Of a stretch of 22,677 bases of DNA, positions 16,121 to 22,677 are shown one piece after another. The stretch is from assembly GCA_965646165.1 (NCBI GenBank), contig CBFFYP010000074.1, forward strand, positions 1 through 22,677, written 5' to 3'. The notes under the pieces are model-generated. The model worked only from the letters and a program-made list of their open reading frames with translations. It ran no database searches and was not told the origin of the DNA. Position 1 is the first letter of the stretch; every line of letters starts with the position of its first letter. The translations under genes and the position numbers were made by a program. The DNA is from MGBC114844 sp910585855 (GTDB taxonomy: Bacteria; Bacillota; Clostridia; Lachnospirales; Lachnospiraceae).

Positions 16121-16440
16121 AGATTCGAAAACGGTGGGCAGCCTGCTGTTCCGGTTTCCAAAAAGCAAGAAGTTCTAAGACTTCTGCCGTTCTATACATC
16201 CAACCGGACAGACCGGGGCGCAATTCGCCCTCCTTGCAGCCAAAGCGGAATTGGTGTAAGGAAGAACATTACCAGCCGTAAGATAGCTGCTTCCCTATTC
16301 TCCGGGCTAAACACGCCCCTTTTTTTTCACACCCTGCATGGAAGCAGGATGTGAAAAAAATCTTAGGTTTTCGAGCAGAAGTCCAAGAACTTCTAACTTT
16401 TTTCCAAAGTCACTGCAGTCTGCCCACCGTTTTCAAATCT
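16121..16440 (-). repeat. Foldback repeat R2 (about 320 bp, same subfamily as R1)
   Basis: The ends AGATTCGAAAACGGTGGGCA (16121) and the matching inverse ending at 16440 are terminal inverted repeats; pairing continues imperfectly for about 65 bases. Outside lie GGACGCC on the left and AGCTGTT on the right. The central hairpin (about 16319-16361) has CACACCCTGC pairing with GCAGGATGTG between T- and A-runs, then conserved GGGCGAATTGCGCC and GGGGCGTGTTTAGCCC blocks (both on the minus strand). It runs opposite to R1, and its core lies head to head with R3. Confidence 0.85.
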
Positions 16441-16548
16441 AGCTGTTTCTTGATCCCGGAACAAAAAGAGAGTCACATTCAAACCTTTCTAAAAGTCGGT
16501 TTCTGTCCTGTAATAAATATAACTTCTATCGTTATCCAATCAACAGCG

Positions 16549-16867
16549 AGAGGCGGTTTGCTCCTGTCTTTTGCCAGCGACTTCGGAGAACGGTTAGAAA
16601 TTCTTGGACTTCTGTGGAAGCACCTAGAATTTTTTGCATATCCTGCTTCTATGCAGGGTATGCAAAAAAAGGGGCGTGTTTAGTCCGTATGACAGGGAAG
16701 AGAATGTTTTATGGTTGGTAAAGTCCTTCCTTACATTCGTTGTGTTTTGGCTGTGGTGAGGGCGAATTGCGCCCCGGTTCGTCCGGTTGGATGAACTGAA
16801 ATCAGAAGCCCTAGACTTTCTTACCGTTTGGAGCGGAGCAGGCAAAAGACAGGAGCAAACCGCCTCT
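16549..16867 (+). repeat. Foldback repeat R3 (about 320 bp, second subfamily)
   Basis: Terminal inverted repeats of 27 bases are perfect: AGAGGCGGTTTGCTCCTG at 16549 onward against its inverse at 16841-16867. About 26 further bases pair with four mismatches. GGCGTCC lies just outside on the right. The central hairpin (16630-16669) has GCATATCCTGC pairing with GCAGGGTATGC, so both strands of the stem differ from R1/R2 in step. Conserved inner blocks are as in R1. No coding capacity is seen. Confidence 0.87.
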
Positions 16868-16909
16868 GGCGTCCGGTGAAAGCCAATAAAAGAGATTTGT
16901 GATCTGGGC

Positions 16910-16938
16910 TTGTGGAAATAGTGGTAAAATGTTATGAT
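16910..16938 (+). promoter_or_regulatory. Possible promoter of the acyltransferase-like operon
   Basis: TTGTGG (16910-16915) and TATGAT (16933-16938) are 17 bases apart, immediately downstream of R3. The -10 box is good and the -35 box weak. About 85 bases lead to the first gene. Confidence 0.45.
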
Positions 16939-17024
16939 AAATATAAAAAAGAGATGAAAATAAATATAAAAAGATTTGTTGGAATGGAAAAGAAAACGGG
17001 AAGGAGCGTTTTAAAGGGGAAAAG

Positions 17025-18311
17025 ATGGAAGGAAAAAAGAAAGAGGAAGATAAATGGCATAAGCTGGACAATACCGCAAAAATTTATCCGGTGATTGCAA
17101 ATAGTCATTTAAGCAGTGTATATCGAATGTCTGTAACACTAAAGGAAAAGATTTGTCCAAAGAAGTTGCAGCAGGCAGTAGAGATTGTAACGCCGTGGTT
17201 TGAGATTTTTCATGTAAGGCTGCGCCGAGGAGTATTTTGGTATTATTATGAAACCAATAAAAAGCAGCCAAAGATAGAAGAAGAGTTTACTTATCCATGC
17301 AGATATATTGATCCGTATTCTAATAATCAGTATTTATTTCGGGTCAGTTATTATGAGTGCCGTATCAATTTAGAAGTGTTTCATGGACTGACGGACGGAA
17401 ACGGGGCAATTCTATTTTTAAAGGAATTGTTATATCAATATCTTCGGTTAGCGCATCGGATGGAATTGTCTTCTTTTCTTGATGTACCCAGTACAGATGC
17501 TTCTTTTAATATGGAGGACAGTTACCAGAAGTATTATAAAAAAATGAAGACAGAGGGGTATGGAAAAGAGTATGCGTATCAATTAAAGGGGGAGTATTTA
17601 GGAGGAGTAAAAGTAGGAATTTTGCATGGTTATATTGATTTAAAATCTTTAAAGCGTGTCTGTAAGGAGTATCAAGTCAGTGTAACACAATATTTTTTAG
17701 CGGTTTTAATAGAAAGTATTTATATAGAGGAAATGAATGGGCAGCCTTCTAAACTTCCGATTCGAATTAATATGCCGGTTAATTTAAGGGCATTTTTTGA
17801 ATCTACTACAATTCGAAATTTTTTTGCAGCCGTGATTGTTGGGTTTCCGATAAAGAAAGAGGGGTATACTTTTGAAGAAATTCTTTTTTATGTAAAGAAG
17901 ACATTAGGGGAGGAATTGACAAAGGAACGGTTAGAAAAATTGATTTCTTATAATGTGGGAAATGAGAAGCACTGGTATCTTCGGATGCTTCCGCTGTTTA
18001 TTAAAAATATCGGAATTAAGGCAATTTATGCTCATTCGGCAAAGGCTTTTACTACTACAATTTCCAATCTTGGAGTGATAAAGGTTCTGCCGGAATATCA
18101 GCCTTATGTAGAACGATTTCATTTTATTATGGGGGTTTCAAAAAAACAGCCTTTAAAATGTATTGTCTGTTCCTATGGAGATGAAATGGTGTTTACATTT
18201 AGTTCGGTGTTGGAAGATACTTCGATTCAAAGACATTTTTTTAAAAAACTTTCGCAGCATGGGATAGCGGTGAAAGTAGAAAGTAATGGGGTATACTATG
18301 AAACGGTGTAA
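17025..18311 (+). CDS. Condensation/alcohol acetyltransferase-like protein
   Basis: This 428-residue protein contains HGLTDG near residue 125, matching the HxxxDG active-site motif of the CoA-dependent acyltransferase and condensation-domain superfamily. A second half (TTISNLGVIKVL, near residue 345, then RFHFIMGVS) resembles the bridging region of alcohol acetyltransferases. The ATG has an AGGGGA-type site. The gene ends overlapping the next one by 14 bases, and an esterase follows, so the three probably form one operon. The family role is transfer of an acyl group to an alcohol or amine; the substrate here is unknown. No signal peptide or membrane span is evident. Confidence 0.72.
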   Translation: MEGKKKEEDKWHKLDNTAKIYPVIANSHLSSVYRMSVTLKEKICPKKLQQAVEIVTPWFEIFHVRLRRGVFWYYYETNKKQPKIEEEFTYPCRYIDPYSNNQYLFRVSYYECRINLEVFHGLTDGNGAILFLKELLYQYLRLAHRMELSSFLDVPSTDASFNMEDSYQKYYKKMKTEGYGKEYAYQLKGEYLGGVKVGILHGYIDLKSLKRVCKEYQVSVTQYFLAVLIESIYIEEMNGQPSKLPIRINMPVNLRAFFESTTIRNFFAAVIVGFPIKKEGYTFEEILFYVKKTLGEELTKERLEKLISYNVGNEKHWYLRMLPLFIKNIGIKAIYAHSAKAFTTTISNLGVIKVLPEYQPYVERFHFIMGVSKKQPLKCIVCSYGDEMVFTFSSVLEDTSIQRHFFKKLSQHGIAVKVESNGVYYETV

Positions 18312-18984
18312 TCAGTGTCATATTGAATTGGCAGAAAATGAGTTAATTTGTCCGCTTTGCAGGACAGTACCAGAATCTAATCAGGAGAAATTAAATCAGA
18401 AGGAAAAAGAAAAGCCGCCGCTTTATCCGCCGATTGCACTTACCATGCATCAATATCATATTTTTATTCGTCTGTTTCTTTTTATTTCGATTGTAACAGG
18501 AGTGGTGCTGTTGGCAGTCAATCTTATGAATTATCACGGATTTTTTTGGTCGGGAATTGTAATTGCCGTTATTTTATATGCAATAATAACATTGCTTTAT
18601 TCGATTCAAAGAAACCGAAATATGGCAGCAAAGATTATGGTACAGACATTGGCAGCAGAACTTTTAGTGGTTTGGATTGACTATTTGATAGGATATGAGG
18701 GATGGTCTGTAAATTATGCAGTGCCAGGGATTCTTTTGGTAGCGGAGTGTTCCATGCTGGTTTTGCAGATTGTAAATTTTATGAATTGGCAGAGTTATAT
18801 TTTATTTCAGATTGAGTATGTGATATTGAGTGCGATTCCGGTAGGGTTATATTTTTTTCAGATTGTAACAGAACCGCTGATGACTTTTTTGGCATTGGGG
18901 GGATCGATATTGATTTTTACTGGAACAATGATTTTTGGAGATCGAAAGGCAAAAGATGAATTAATTCGGCGGTTTCATATTTAG
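18298..18984 (+). CDS. Zinc-ribbon membrane protein (DUF6320-like)
   Basis: This 228-residue protein begins MKRCNQCHIELAENELICPL, with two CxxC pairs forming a short zinc ribbon. A Lys/Glu/Pro-rich linker follows, then about six hydrophobic spans (roughly residues 55-210, including LFLFISIVTGVVLLAV and SGIVIAVILYAIITLLY). It ends in a charged tail (RKAKDELIRRFHI). The ATG lies inside the end of the acyltransferase gene, which indicates coupling. Conserved proteins of this shape next to such acyltransferases are known as domains of unknown function, and I assign none here. Confidence 0.75.
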   Translation: MKRCNQCHIELAENELICPLCRTVPESNQEKLNQKEKEKPPLYPPIALTMHQYHIFIRLFLFISIVTGVVLLAVNLMNYHGFFWSGIVIAVILYAIITLLYSIQRNRNMAAKIMVQTLAAELLVVWIDYLIGYEGWSVNYAVPGILLVAECSMLVLQIVNFMNWQSYILFQIEYVILSAIPVGLYFFQIVTEPLMTFLALGGSILIFTGTMIFGDRKAKDELIRRFHI

Positions 18985-19009
18985 ATTTAGAAGAGAATGG
19001 AGAAAAGAA

Positions 19010-20008
19010 GTGCGATTGATGTGGAAAAATAAAAAAACGGAGAAGAAAAGAGAGAGGAAAGCAGCTTATAAAAAACAGGTCAGAGAGAAGATGCTTCATC
19101 ATCCAGAAAGTGTAAGGGGAAAACTGATGCGGGAGTTGATTCAGGATATTACTGCTACGTCTTCCGGGCATAAATTTCAAAATGGAGAATATCGAAAAGA
19201 ACCAAAAGAGCCGGAGTGGATTTGTCCAATGCATTTTTGTATGGAGCCGATTGTAATGGAACGGTTTTCTATGGAGTATCTTGAGCCTAAAAAAAAGAGA
19301 AATGAAAGGGTGATTTTACAGCTTCATGGAGGTGGATATATCGGACCGATGAAAAATCGCTATCGGGATTTTGCCGTATTATACAGTAAGGCTTTAAGGG
19401 GTGGATCGGTGCTTACAATTGATTATCGAGTTGCTCCTGAACATCCTTTTCCGGCAGCTTTAGAGGATGCATTTGATGCCTATGAGTGGCTTTTAAGACA
19501 GGGATATTCGGATCGGCAGATTTTTCTTGCCGGAGATTCGGCAGGAGGCGGGTTGGCGCTGGCACTGTGCCATTATCGAAAAGATAAAGGGGCATCTCTT
19601 CCAAATGGGTTGATTTTAATGTCGCCTTGGACGGATTTGACTGGAAGCGGAGTATCTTATAGGGAAAATTATCATCGAGATCCTCTGTTTGGAAATACAG
19701 AGGACAGTATGATTAAAAATTTGGATTATGTAGGAGATGCCGATCCAAAAAATCCTTATATTTCTCCTTTATTTGGAGCGTTTGACGGGTTTCCTCCGAT
19801 GCTGATTCAAGTGGGAAGTTATGAGATGCTTTTGAGTGATTCTGTTCAGGTTGCCGAAAAAGTAAAAGCAGCACATGGAAAGGTACGGCTAAGTATCTAT
19901 GAAGGGATGTTTCATGTATTTCAAATGGCGGGATCGCTTTTGCCGGAAGCAAAGGATGCTTGGCGGGAAGTGATACAGTATTTGGATATTATGCAGGAGA
20001 GAATGTAA
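19010..20008 (+). CDS. Alpha/beta hydrolase, HSL-family (family IV) esterase
   Basis: This 332-residue enzyme has the oxyanion motif LHGGGYIGP near residue 104 and TIDYRVAPEHPFPAALED. The nucleophile Ser is in LAGDSAGGG near residue 180, and the catalytic His in GMFHVFQM near residue 308, with an acidic partner in the LLSDSVQVA region. These place it in the hormone-sensitive-lipase-like acetyl-esterase family. The GTG at 19010 has GGAG seven bases upstream; the ATG at 19019 would be too far away, so GTG is preferred. Located behind the acyltransferase-like and membrane proteins, it may remove or exchange acyl groups in the same unknown pathway. Confidence 0.88.
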   Translation: MRLMWKNKKTEKKRERKAAYKKQVREKMLHHPESVRGKLMRELIQDITATSSGHKFQNGEYRKEPKEPEWICPMHFCMEPIVMERFSMEYLEPKKKRNERVILQLHGGGYIGPMKNRYRDFAVLYSKALRGGSVLTIDYRVAPEHPFPAALEDAFDAYEWLLRQGYSDRQIFLAGDSAGGGLALALCHYRKDKGASLPNGLILMSPWTDLTGSGVSYRENYHRDPLFGNTEDSMIKNLDYVGDADPKNPYISPLFGAFDGFPPMLIQVGSYEMLLSDSVQVAEKVKAAHGKVRLSIYEGMFHVFQMAGSLLPEAKDAWREVIQYLDIMQERM

Positions 20009-20017
20009 AGGAGAAAG

Positions 20018-21304
20018 ATGGATATGGAACAAAAGAAATATGAAGCTTATATAAAGATTTTAAAAGATGAATTAGTCCCGGCACTTGGCTGTACAGAGCC
20101 GATTGCGATTGCTTATGCAGCAGCAAAGGCAAAAGAGGTGCTTGGAATGTTTCCTGACAGGATTGAGATGTGCTGCAGCGGAAATATTATTAAAAATGTA
20201 AAGGGTGTAACCGTACCGAATTCCGGCGGATTAAAGGGGATTGATACGGCAGCGGTGTTAGGTGTAGTCGGAGGCAATGCCGAAAAGGAGCTGGAAGTGC
20301 TCGAAGGGGTGACAGAAGAGGATATTCGGCGGACAAAACAGCTTGTGGAGCAGGGATTTTGCCAGTGTCGGCTGCAGGAGGGCGTGGAAAATCTTTATGT
20401 AGTGGCAAAAGTACAGAAGGAGGAACATACGGCAGAGGTTACGATTGTAAATCGGCATACACTGATTGCTAAAATTGTAAAAGACGGGAAAATTATTTTT
20501 GAAAATACAATAAGTGAAGATGCACCAGACTATGTAGACCGCAGTGTATTAAATGTACGAGATATTTTGCTGTTTGCGGATGAAGTGCGGATAGAGGATG
20601 TCGATAAGATTTTGGATCGGCAGATGGAGTATAATATGGCGATTGCCGAGGAGGGATTTCGTCATGCTTATGGTGCTGAGGTGGGAAGAACGTTGCTTCG
20701 GGTATATGGAGAGGATGTAAAAGTATTGGCACGGGCGTATGCAGCAGCCGGATCAGATGCACGAATGGGGGGATGTTCGATGCCAGTTGTGATTAATTCG
20801 GGAAGCGGCAATCAGGGAATGACAGTTTCTCTTCCAGTTATGATATTTGCAAAACATTGGAATGTAAGCCGGGAAATGCTTTATCGGGCATTGGTGGTCA
20901 GCAATTTGATTGCGATTCATCAAAAGAAATATGTAGGAAGTTTGTCGGCTTACTGCGGGGCTGTCAGTGCCGCCTGCGGAGCGGGAGCGGCGATTACCTA
21001 TCTGCATGGGGGTGGCTATCAGGCGGTTTCGCTTACGATTACTAATACGATTGGAAATGTAGGAGGGATTGTCTGTGATGGGGCAAAATCTTCCTGTGCG
21101 GCTAAAATTGCTTCAGCGGTGGATGCGGCGATATTGGCTTATTATATGGGGAGCGGATTACATTCCTTTCAGCCCGGAGAGGGAATTGTTCAGGAAGATG
21201 TAGAGGGGACAATTAAAAGTATGGGATATATCGGACGGGTTGGAATGAAAAATACAGATACAGAAATTTTGAATTTGATGATTCATCGGACAAAGCTGGA
21301 TTGA
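20018..21304 (+). CDS. cyuA: L-cysteine desulfidase (CyuA/YhaM family)
   Basis: This 428-residue protein belongs to the UPF0597 / serine dehydratase alpha-like family. It degrades L-cysteine to pyruvate, ammonia and sulfide using an iron-sulfur cluster. Cluster or catalytic cysteines are visible in PALGCTEPIAIAY (Cys25), ACGAGAAI and GGIVCDGAKSSCAAK. Conserved Gly-rich blocks include KNVKGVTVPNSGG and INSGSGNQGMTVSLPV. An AAAGGAG site lies just before ATG 20018; ATG 20024 has more usual spacing and would shorten it by two residues. It begins nine bases after the esterase, so it may be read from the same transcript. The stop is only 33 bases from the right end of segment 2. Confidence 0.9.
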   Translation: MDMEQKKYEAYIKILKDELVPALGCTEPIAIAYAAAKAKEVLGMFPDRIEMCCSGNIIKNVKGVTVPNSGGLKGIDTAAVLGVVGGNAEKELEVLEGVTEEDIRRTKQLVEQGFCQCRLQEGVENLYVVAKVQKEEHTAEVTIVNRHTLIAKIVKDGKIIFENTISEDAPDYVDRSVLNVRDILLFADEVRIEDVDKILDRQMEYNMAIAEEGFRHAYGAEVGRTLLRVYGEDVKVLARAYAAAGSDARMGGCSMPVVINSGSGNQGMTVSLPVMIFAKHWNVSREMLYRALVVSNLIAIHQKKYVGSLSAYCGAVSAACGAGAAITYLHGGGYQAVSLTITNTIGNVGGIVCDGAKSSCAAKIASAVDAAILAYYMGSGLHSFQPGEGIVQEDVEGTIKSMGYIGRVGMKNTDTEILNLMIHRTKLD

Positions 21305-21316
21305 AAGACAGAAAAT

Positions 21317-21360
21317 TGTCATTTGTAATGCTCAAGCTGGTGCTGCTGCACTGCTGCTTT
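21317..21360 (+). other. attR-like site of segment 2 (GG core at 21339-21340)
   Basis: The arm 21317-21338 carries TGTCATT and TGCTCAA, the inverses of AATGACA and TTGAGCA in the left arm. CTGGTG (21337-21342) then leads into protease sequence GCTGCACTGCTGC. The protease frame is restored exactly across this core. Confidence 0.72.
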
Positions 21361-21494
21361 CACAAGAACCGCTTTGTTCAAATATGATGATAAAGAGGCG
21401 GCTTTGTGAAACGGCTTTGGATCTTGGGATGGAAAGCCGACGGCAGGGATTTGGGCAGGTGGATGTGGGAAAACTGGTTTTGCAGGGACGCTAG
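21341..21494 (+). pseudogene. Subtilisin-like protease, C-terminal fragment
   Basis: These 51 codons read AAALLLSQEPLCSNMMIKRR, then CETALDLGMESRRQGFGQVD and VGKLVLQGR, the typical helix and closing segment after the GTSMATPIVSG motif of S8 proteases. The fragment has no start of its own and continues the frame broken at 15338-15340. Its stop TAG (21492-21494) touches the hairpin at 21495, which would serve as the protease terminator. The absence of stops or frameshifts suggests that the split is recent or reversible. Confidence 0.88.
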
Positions 21495-21555
21495 AAGCGG
21501 ATAAAAGGTCTATTCCGGGCATAATGACCCTTTATAGACCTTTTATCCGCTTTTG
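21486..21555. terminator. GGGACGC-bounded 19-bp hairpin, probable bidirectional terminator
   Basis: 21495-21513 (AAGCGGATAAAAGGTCTAT) pairs perfectly with 21534-21552, followed by TTTTG. The loop contains TCCGGGC. It lies between the protease end (+) and the HAD pseudogene (-). It starts with GGGACGC and shares GGTCTATTCCGGGC with the hairpin at 4817-4883. Confidence 0.75.
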
Positions 21556-21592
21556 ATTGTGCCATTCCTGCATGAAAGATTTTTTATAAGTA

Positions 21593-22194
21593 TTATAAGC
21601 AATAGAAAAGTTCATTTATGTGTTTGATTTGATAATCTGCGTATGGAGTAATTACTTTTTTTTGATCATTGCTTTTGGTTTCAAGCATTTCAGAAAAAAC
21701 AGTTTTCATACCCGCAGATTTTGCACCGTATAATTCATTTGAACCGCCATCTCCAACAAACAGACATTGTTCCGGGGACATATGCAAACGCTGCATAGCC
21801 AGTTTATAAATTTGTTGGTTTGGCTTTAATAGTCCTACATTACATGAAAAGATGGCATCATTAAAATATGGAGATAGTGGGGATTGACTCCAATATTTAC
21901 AATCAATGCAGTCTGCATTGCTGATTAGTTCTAATTTTATATCGACAGATTTTATTTTCTGCAAAGCATCTAGTATTTCTTCTGGTATCATTTGTAGAGC
22001 AGTTTTCATCCTTTTTTCTCTGGAATATAAAACTTTTTCTTTTTGAATAGGGCTAATTTTGTAAGGCATAATGGATATTAATATTTCTCCCATTCGTCAA
22101 CGGATATGTTTAATATGTTAAATTCATTGCTTGTATTTTCGTATTTAGGGATGATTAGTGTAAAAAATAAGTCGAAGTAGATTGCTTTTATCAT
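21593..22194 (-). pseudogene. HAD hydrolase, broken by internal deletion/frameshift
   Basis: On the minus strand a good AGGAGG site precedes ATG at 22194, which reads MIKAIYFDLFFTLIIPKYEN (motif I, nucleophile Asp8), and runs to a stop at about 22080. The rest continues in another frame (from about 22093): motif II in LELISNADCID, then IFSCNVGLLKPNQQIY (motif III Lys) and FVGDGGSNELYGAKSAGMKT (motif IV). Compared with FDLYGTL-type HAD-IA phosphatases, about 20 codons between DEWEKY and the second part are missing, next to a short ATAT repeat. The product is probably inactive. Confidence 0.82.
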
Positions 22195-22224
22195 TTTTTC
22201 TCCTCCTGAAGTAGTATAGAAACA

Positions 22225-22252
22225 ATTTTATCATAGTTTTTTTTCTTTTCAA
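22225..22252 (-). promoter_or_regulatory. Probable promoter of the HAD pseudogene
   Basis: Read on the minus strand, TTGAAA (22252-22247) and TAAAAT (22230-22225) are separated by 16 bases, about 30 bases upstream of the ATG at 22194. The rest of the stretch to 22376 holds nothing recognisable. Confidence 0.5.
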
Positions 22253-22376
22253 TATTTTCCATTGGGATATCAGGATAAATTTACAAACTAAAATTTTTAT
22301 AAAATCACCTATTTCCATGATAGTTTCAAAGTGAAGATAGAACACTGCCGGAAAGGGTTGGTTTTCACCGGACGCC

Positions 22377-22677
22377 AGAGGCGGTTTGCTCCTGTCCTTT
22401 GCTTGCTCCGCTCCAAACGGTAAGAAAGTCTACGGCTTCTGATTTATGTTCATTCAACCGGACGAACCGGGGCGCAATTCGCCCTCATGATAGCCGAAAC
22501 GTAACTGGTGTAAGGAAGGATTTTACCAGCCATAAAACATCTTTTTTCTTATCCTCCGGGCTAAACACGCCCCTTTTTTTGCATACCCTGCATAGGAGCA
22601 GGATATGCAAAAAATTCTAGGTGTTTCCACAGAAGCCCAAGACTTTCTAACCGTTCTCCGAAGTCGCTGGCAAAGGA
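22377..22677 (-). repeat. Foldback repeat R4 (same subfamily as R3, cut by window end)
   Basis: The left end AGAGGCGGTTTGCTCCTGTC matches R3's terminal repeat, with GGACGCC just outside. The hairpin (about 22574-22613) has GCATACCCTGC pairing with GCAGGATATGC. The window stops at GTCGCTGGCAAAGGA, inside the right terminal repeat, so about 18 bases are missing. It is oriented opposite to R3. Confidence 0.85.

Larger units (their letters stand above)
15337..21340. mobile_element. Segment 2: about 6-kb insertion in the protease gene
   Basis: A unit of 6,002 bp separates two in-frame pieces of one S8 protease gene. Its ends share CTGGTG and form an attP-like inverted pair of 22-base arms around GG when joined. 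It carries a cold-shock gene, two foldback repeats, a three-gene operon and an L-cysteine desulfidase gene, and again no recombinase. The cargo looks like ordinary chromosomal genes. An alternative is that a chromosomal rearrangement catalysed at these sites, not a true mobile cassette, put these genes here. Confidence 0.68.

Noticed and set aside
1..16440. R1-R2 as the ends of a composite transposon
   Set aside because: No transposase lies between them that fits such ends, R2 lies inside segment 2 across a different junction, and no target duplication is visible.
16351..16683. Small open frames within the foldback repeats
   Set aside because: They change between copies, have no ribosome sites and follow the inverted-repeat structure rather than codon patterns.
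16121..22677. Repeats R1-R4 as a CRISPR array
   Set aside because: Only four copies, about 320 bp each, in alternating orientation and kilobases apart, with no cas genes.

Overview
The window looks like a low-GC, Gram-positive gut-type Firmicute, most likely a Lachnospiraceae member. This is inferred from strong AGGAGG-type ribosome sites, TTGACA/TATAAT promoters, several PTS permeases, a PRD antiterminator and the families present; genus cannot be told from the sequence.

Layout. Positions 1-254 are a foldback repeat (R1). Positions 408-4798 hold a Nim-like flavoprotein gene, a divergent AraC-type regulator, a fused sucrose/trehalose-class PTS permease (EIIBCA) and a Cof-type HAD phosphatase. 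Positions 5017-14657 hold three consecutive large serine recombinase genes. The first is cut in two by a 5,078-bp cassette (5176-10255) carrying a complete alpha-glucoside PTS operon: RAT/terminator leader, LicT-like antiterminator, EIICB, GH4 6-phospho-alpha-glucosidase and EIIA. The third recombinase abuts a fragment of a subtilisin-like protease gene (from 14677). That protease gene is itself cut at 15340 by a second segment of about 6,002 bp (to 21337), which carries a cold-shock gene, repeats R2 and R3, a three-gene operon (acyltransferase-like, zinc-ribbon membrane protein, esterase) and an L-cysteine desulfidase gene. The protease C-terminus resumes at 21341. A broken HAD hydrolase gene and repeat R4 close the window.

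Central observation. Both inserted segments are flanked by what look like attL/attR of large serine recombinases. Joining their outer ends rebuilds intact reading frames (recombinase 1: exactly 511 codons including stop; protease part: exactly 272 codons). Joining their inner ends rebuilds attP-like sites with two inverted arms placed symmetrically around a shared dinucleotide (GA for cassette 1, GG for segment 2). Neither segment encodes a recombinase. A third half-site, at the end of recombinase 3, shares the TTGTAnCAA arm motif with cassette 1 at exactly the same distance from the crossover. I infer a nested system in which a serine-recombinase trio, or its relatives, moves recombinase-less metabolic cassettes in trans, and in which excision of cassette 1 would switch recombinase 1 back on.

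A second theme is a family of structured non-coding repeats. They share a GGACGC boundary but have different, self-complementary stems; four copies are about 320 bp foldback elements and three are smaller hairpins. Stem sequences differ in a compensatory way between subfamilies.
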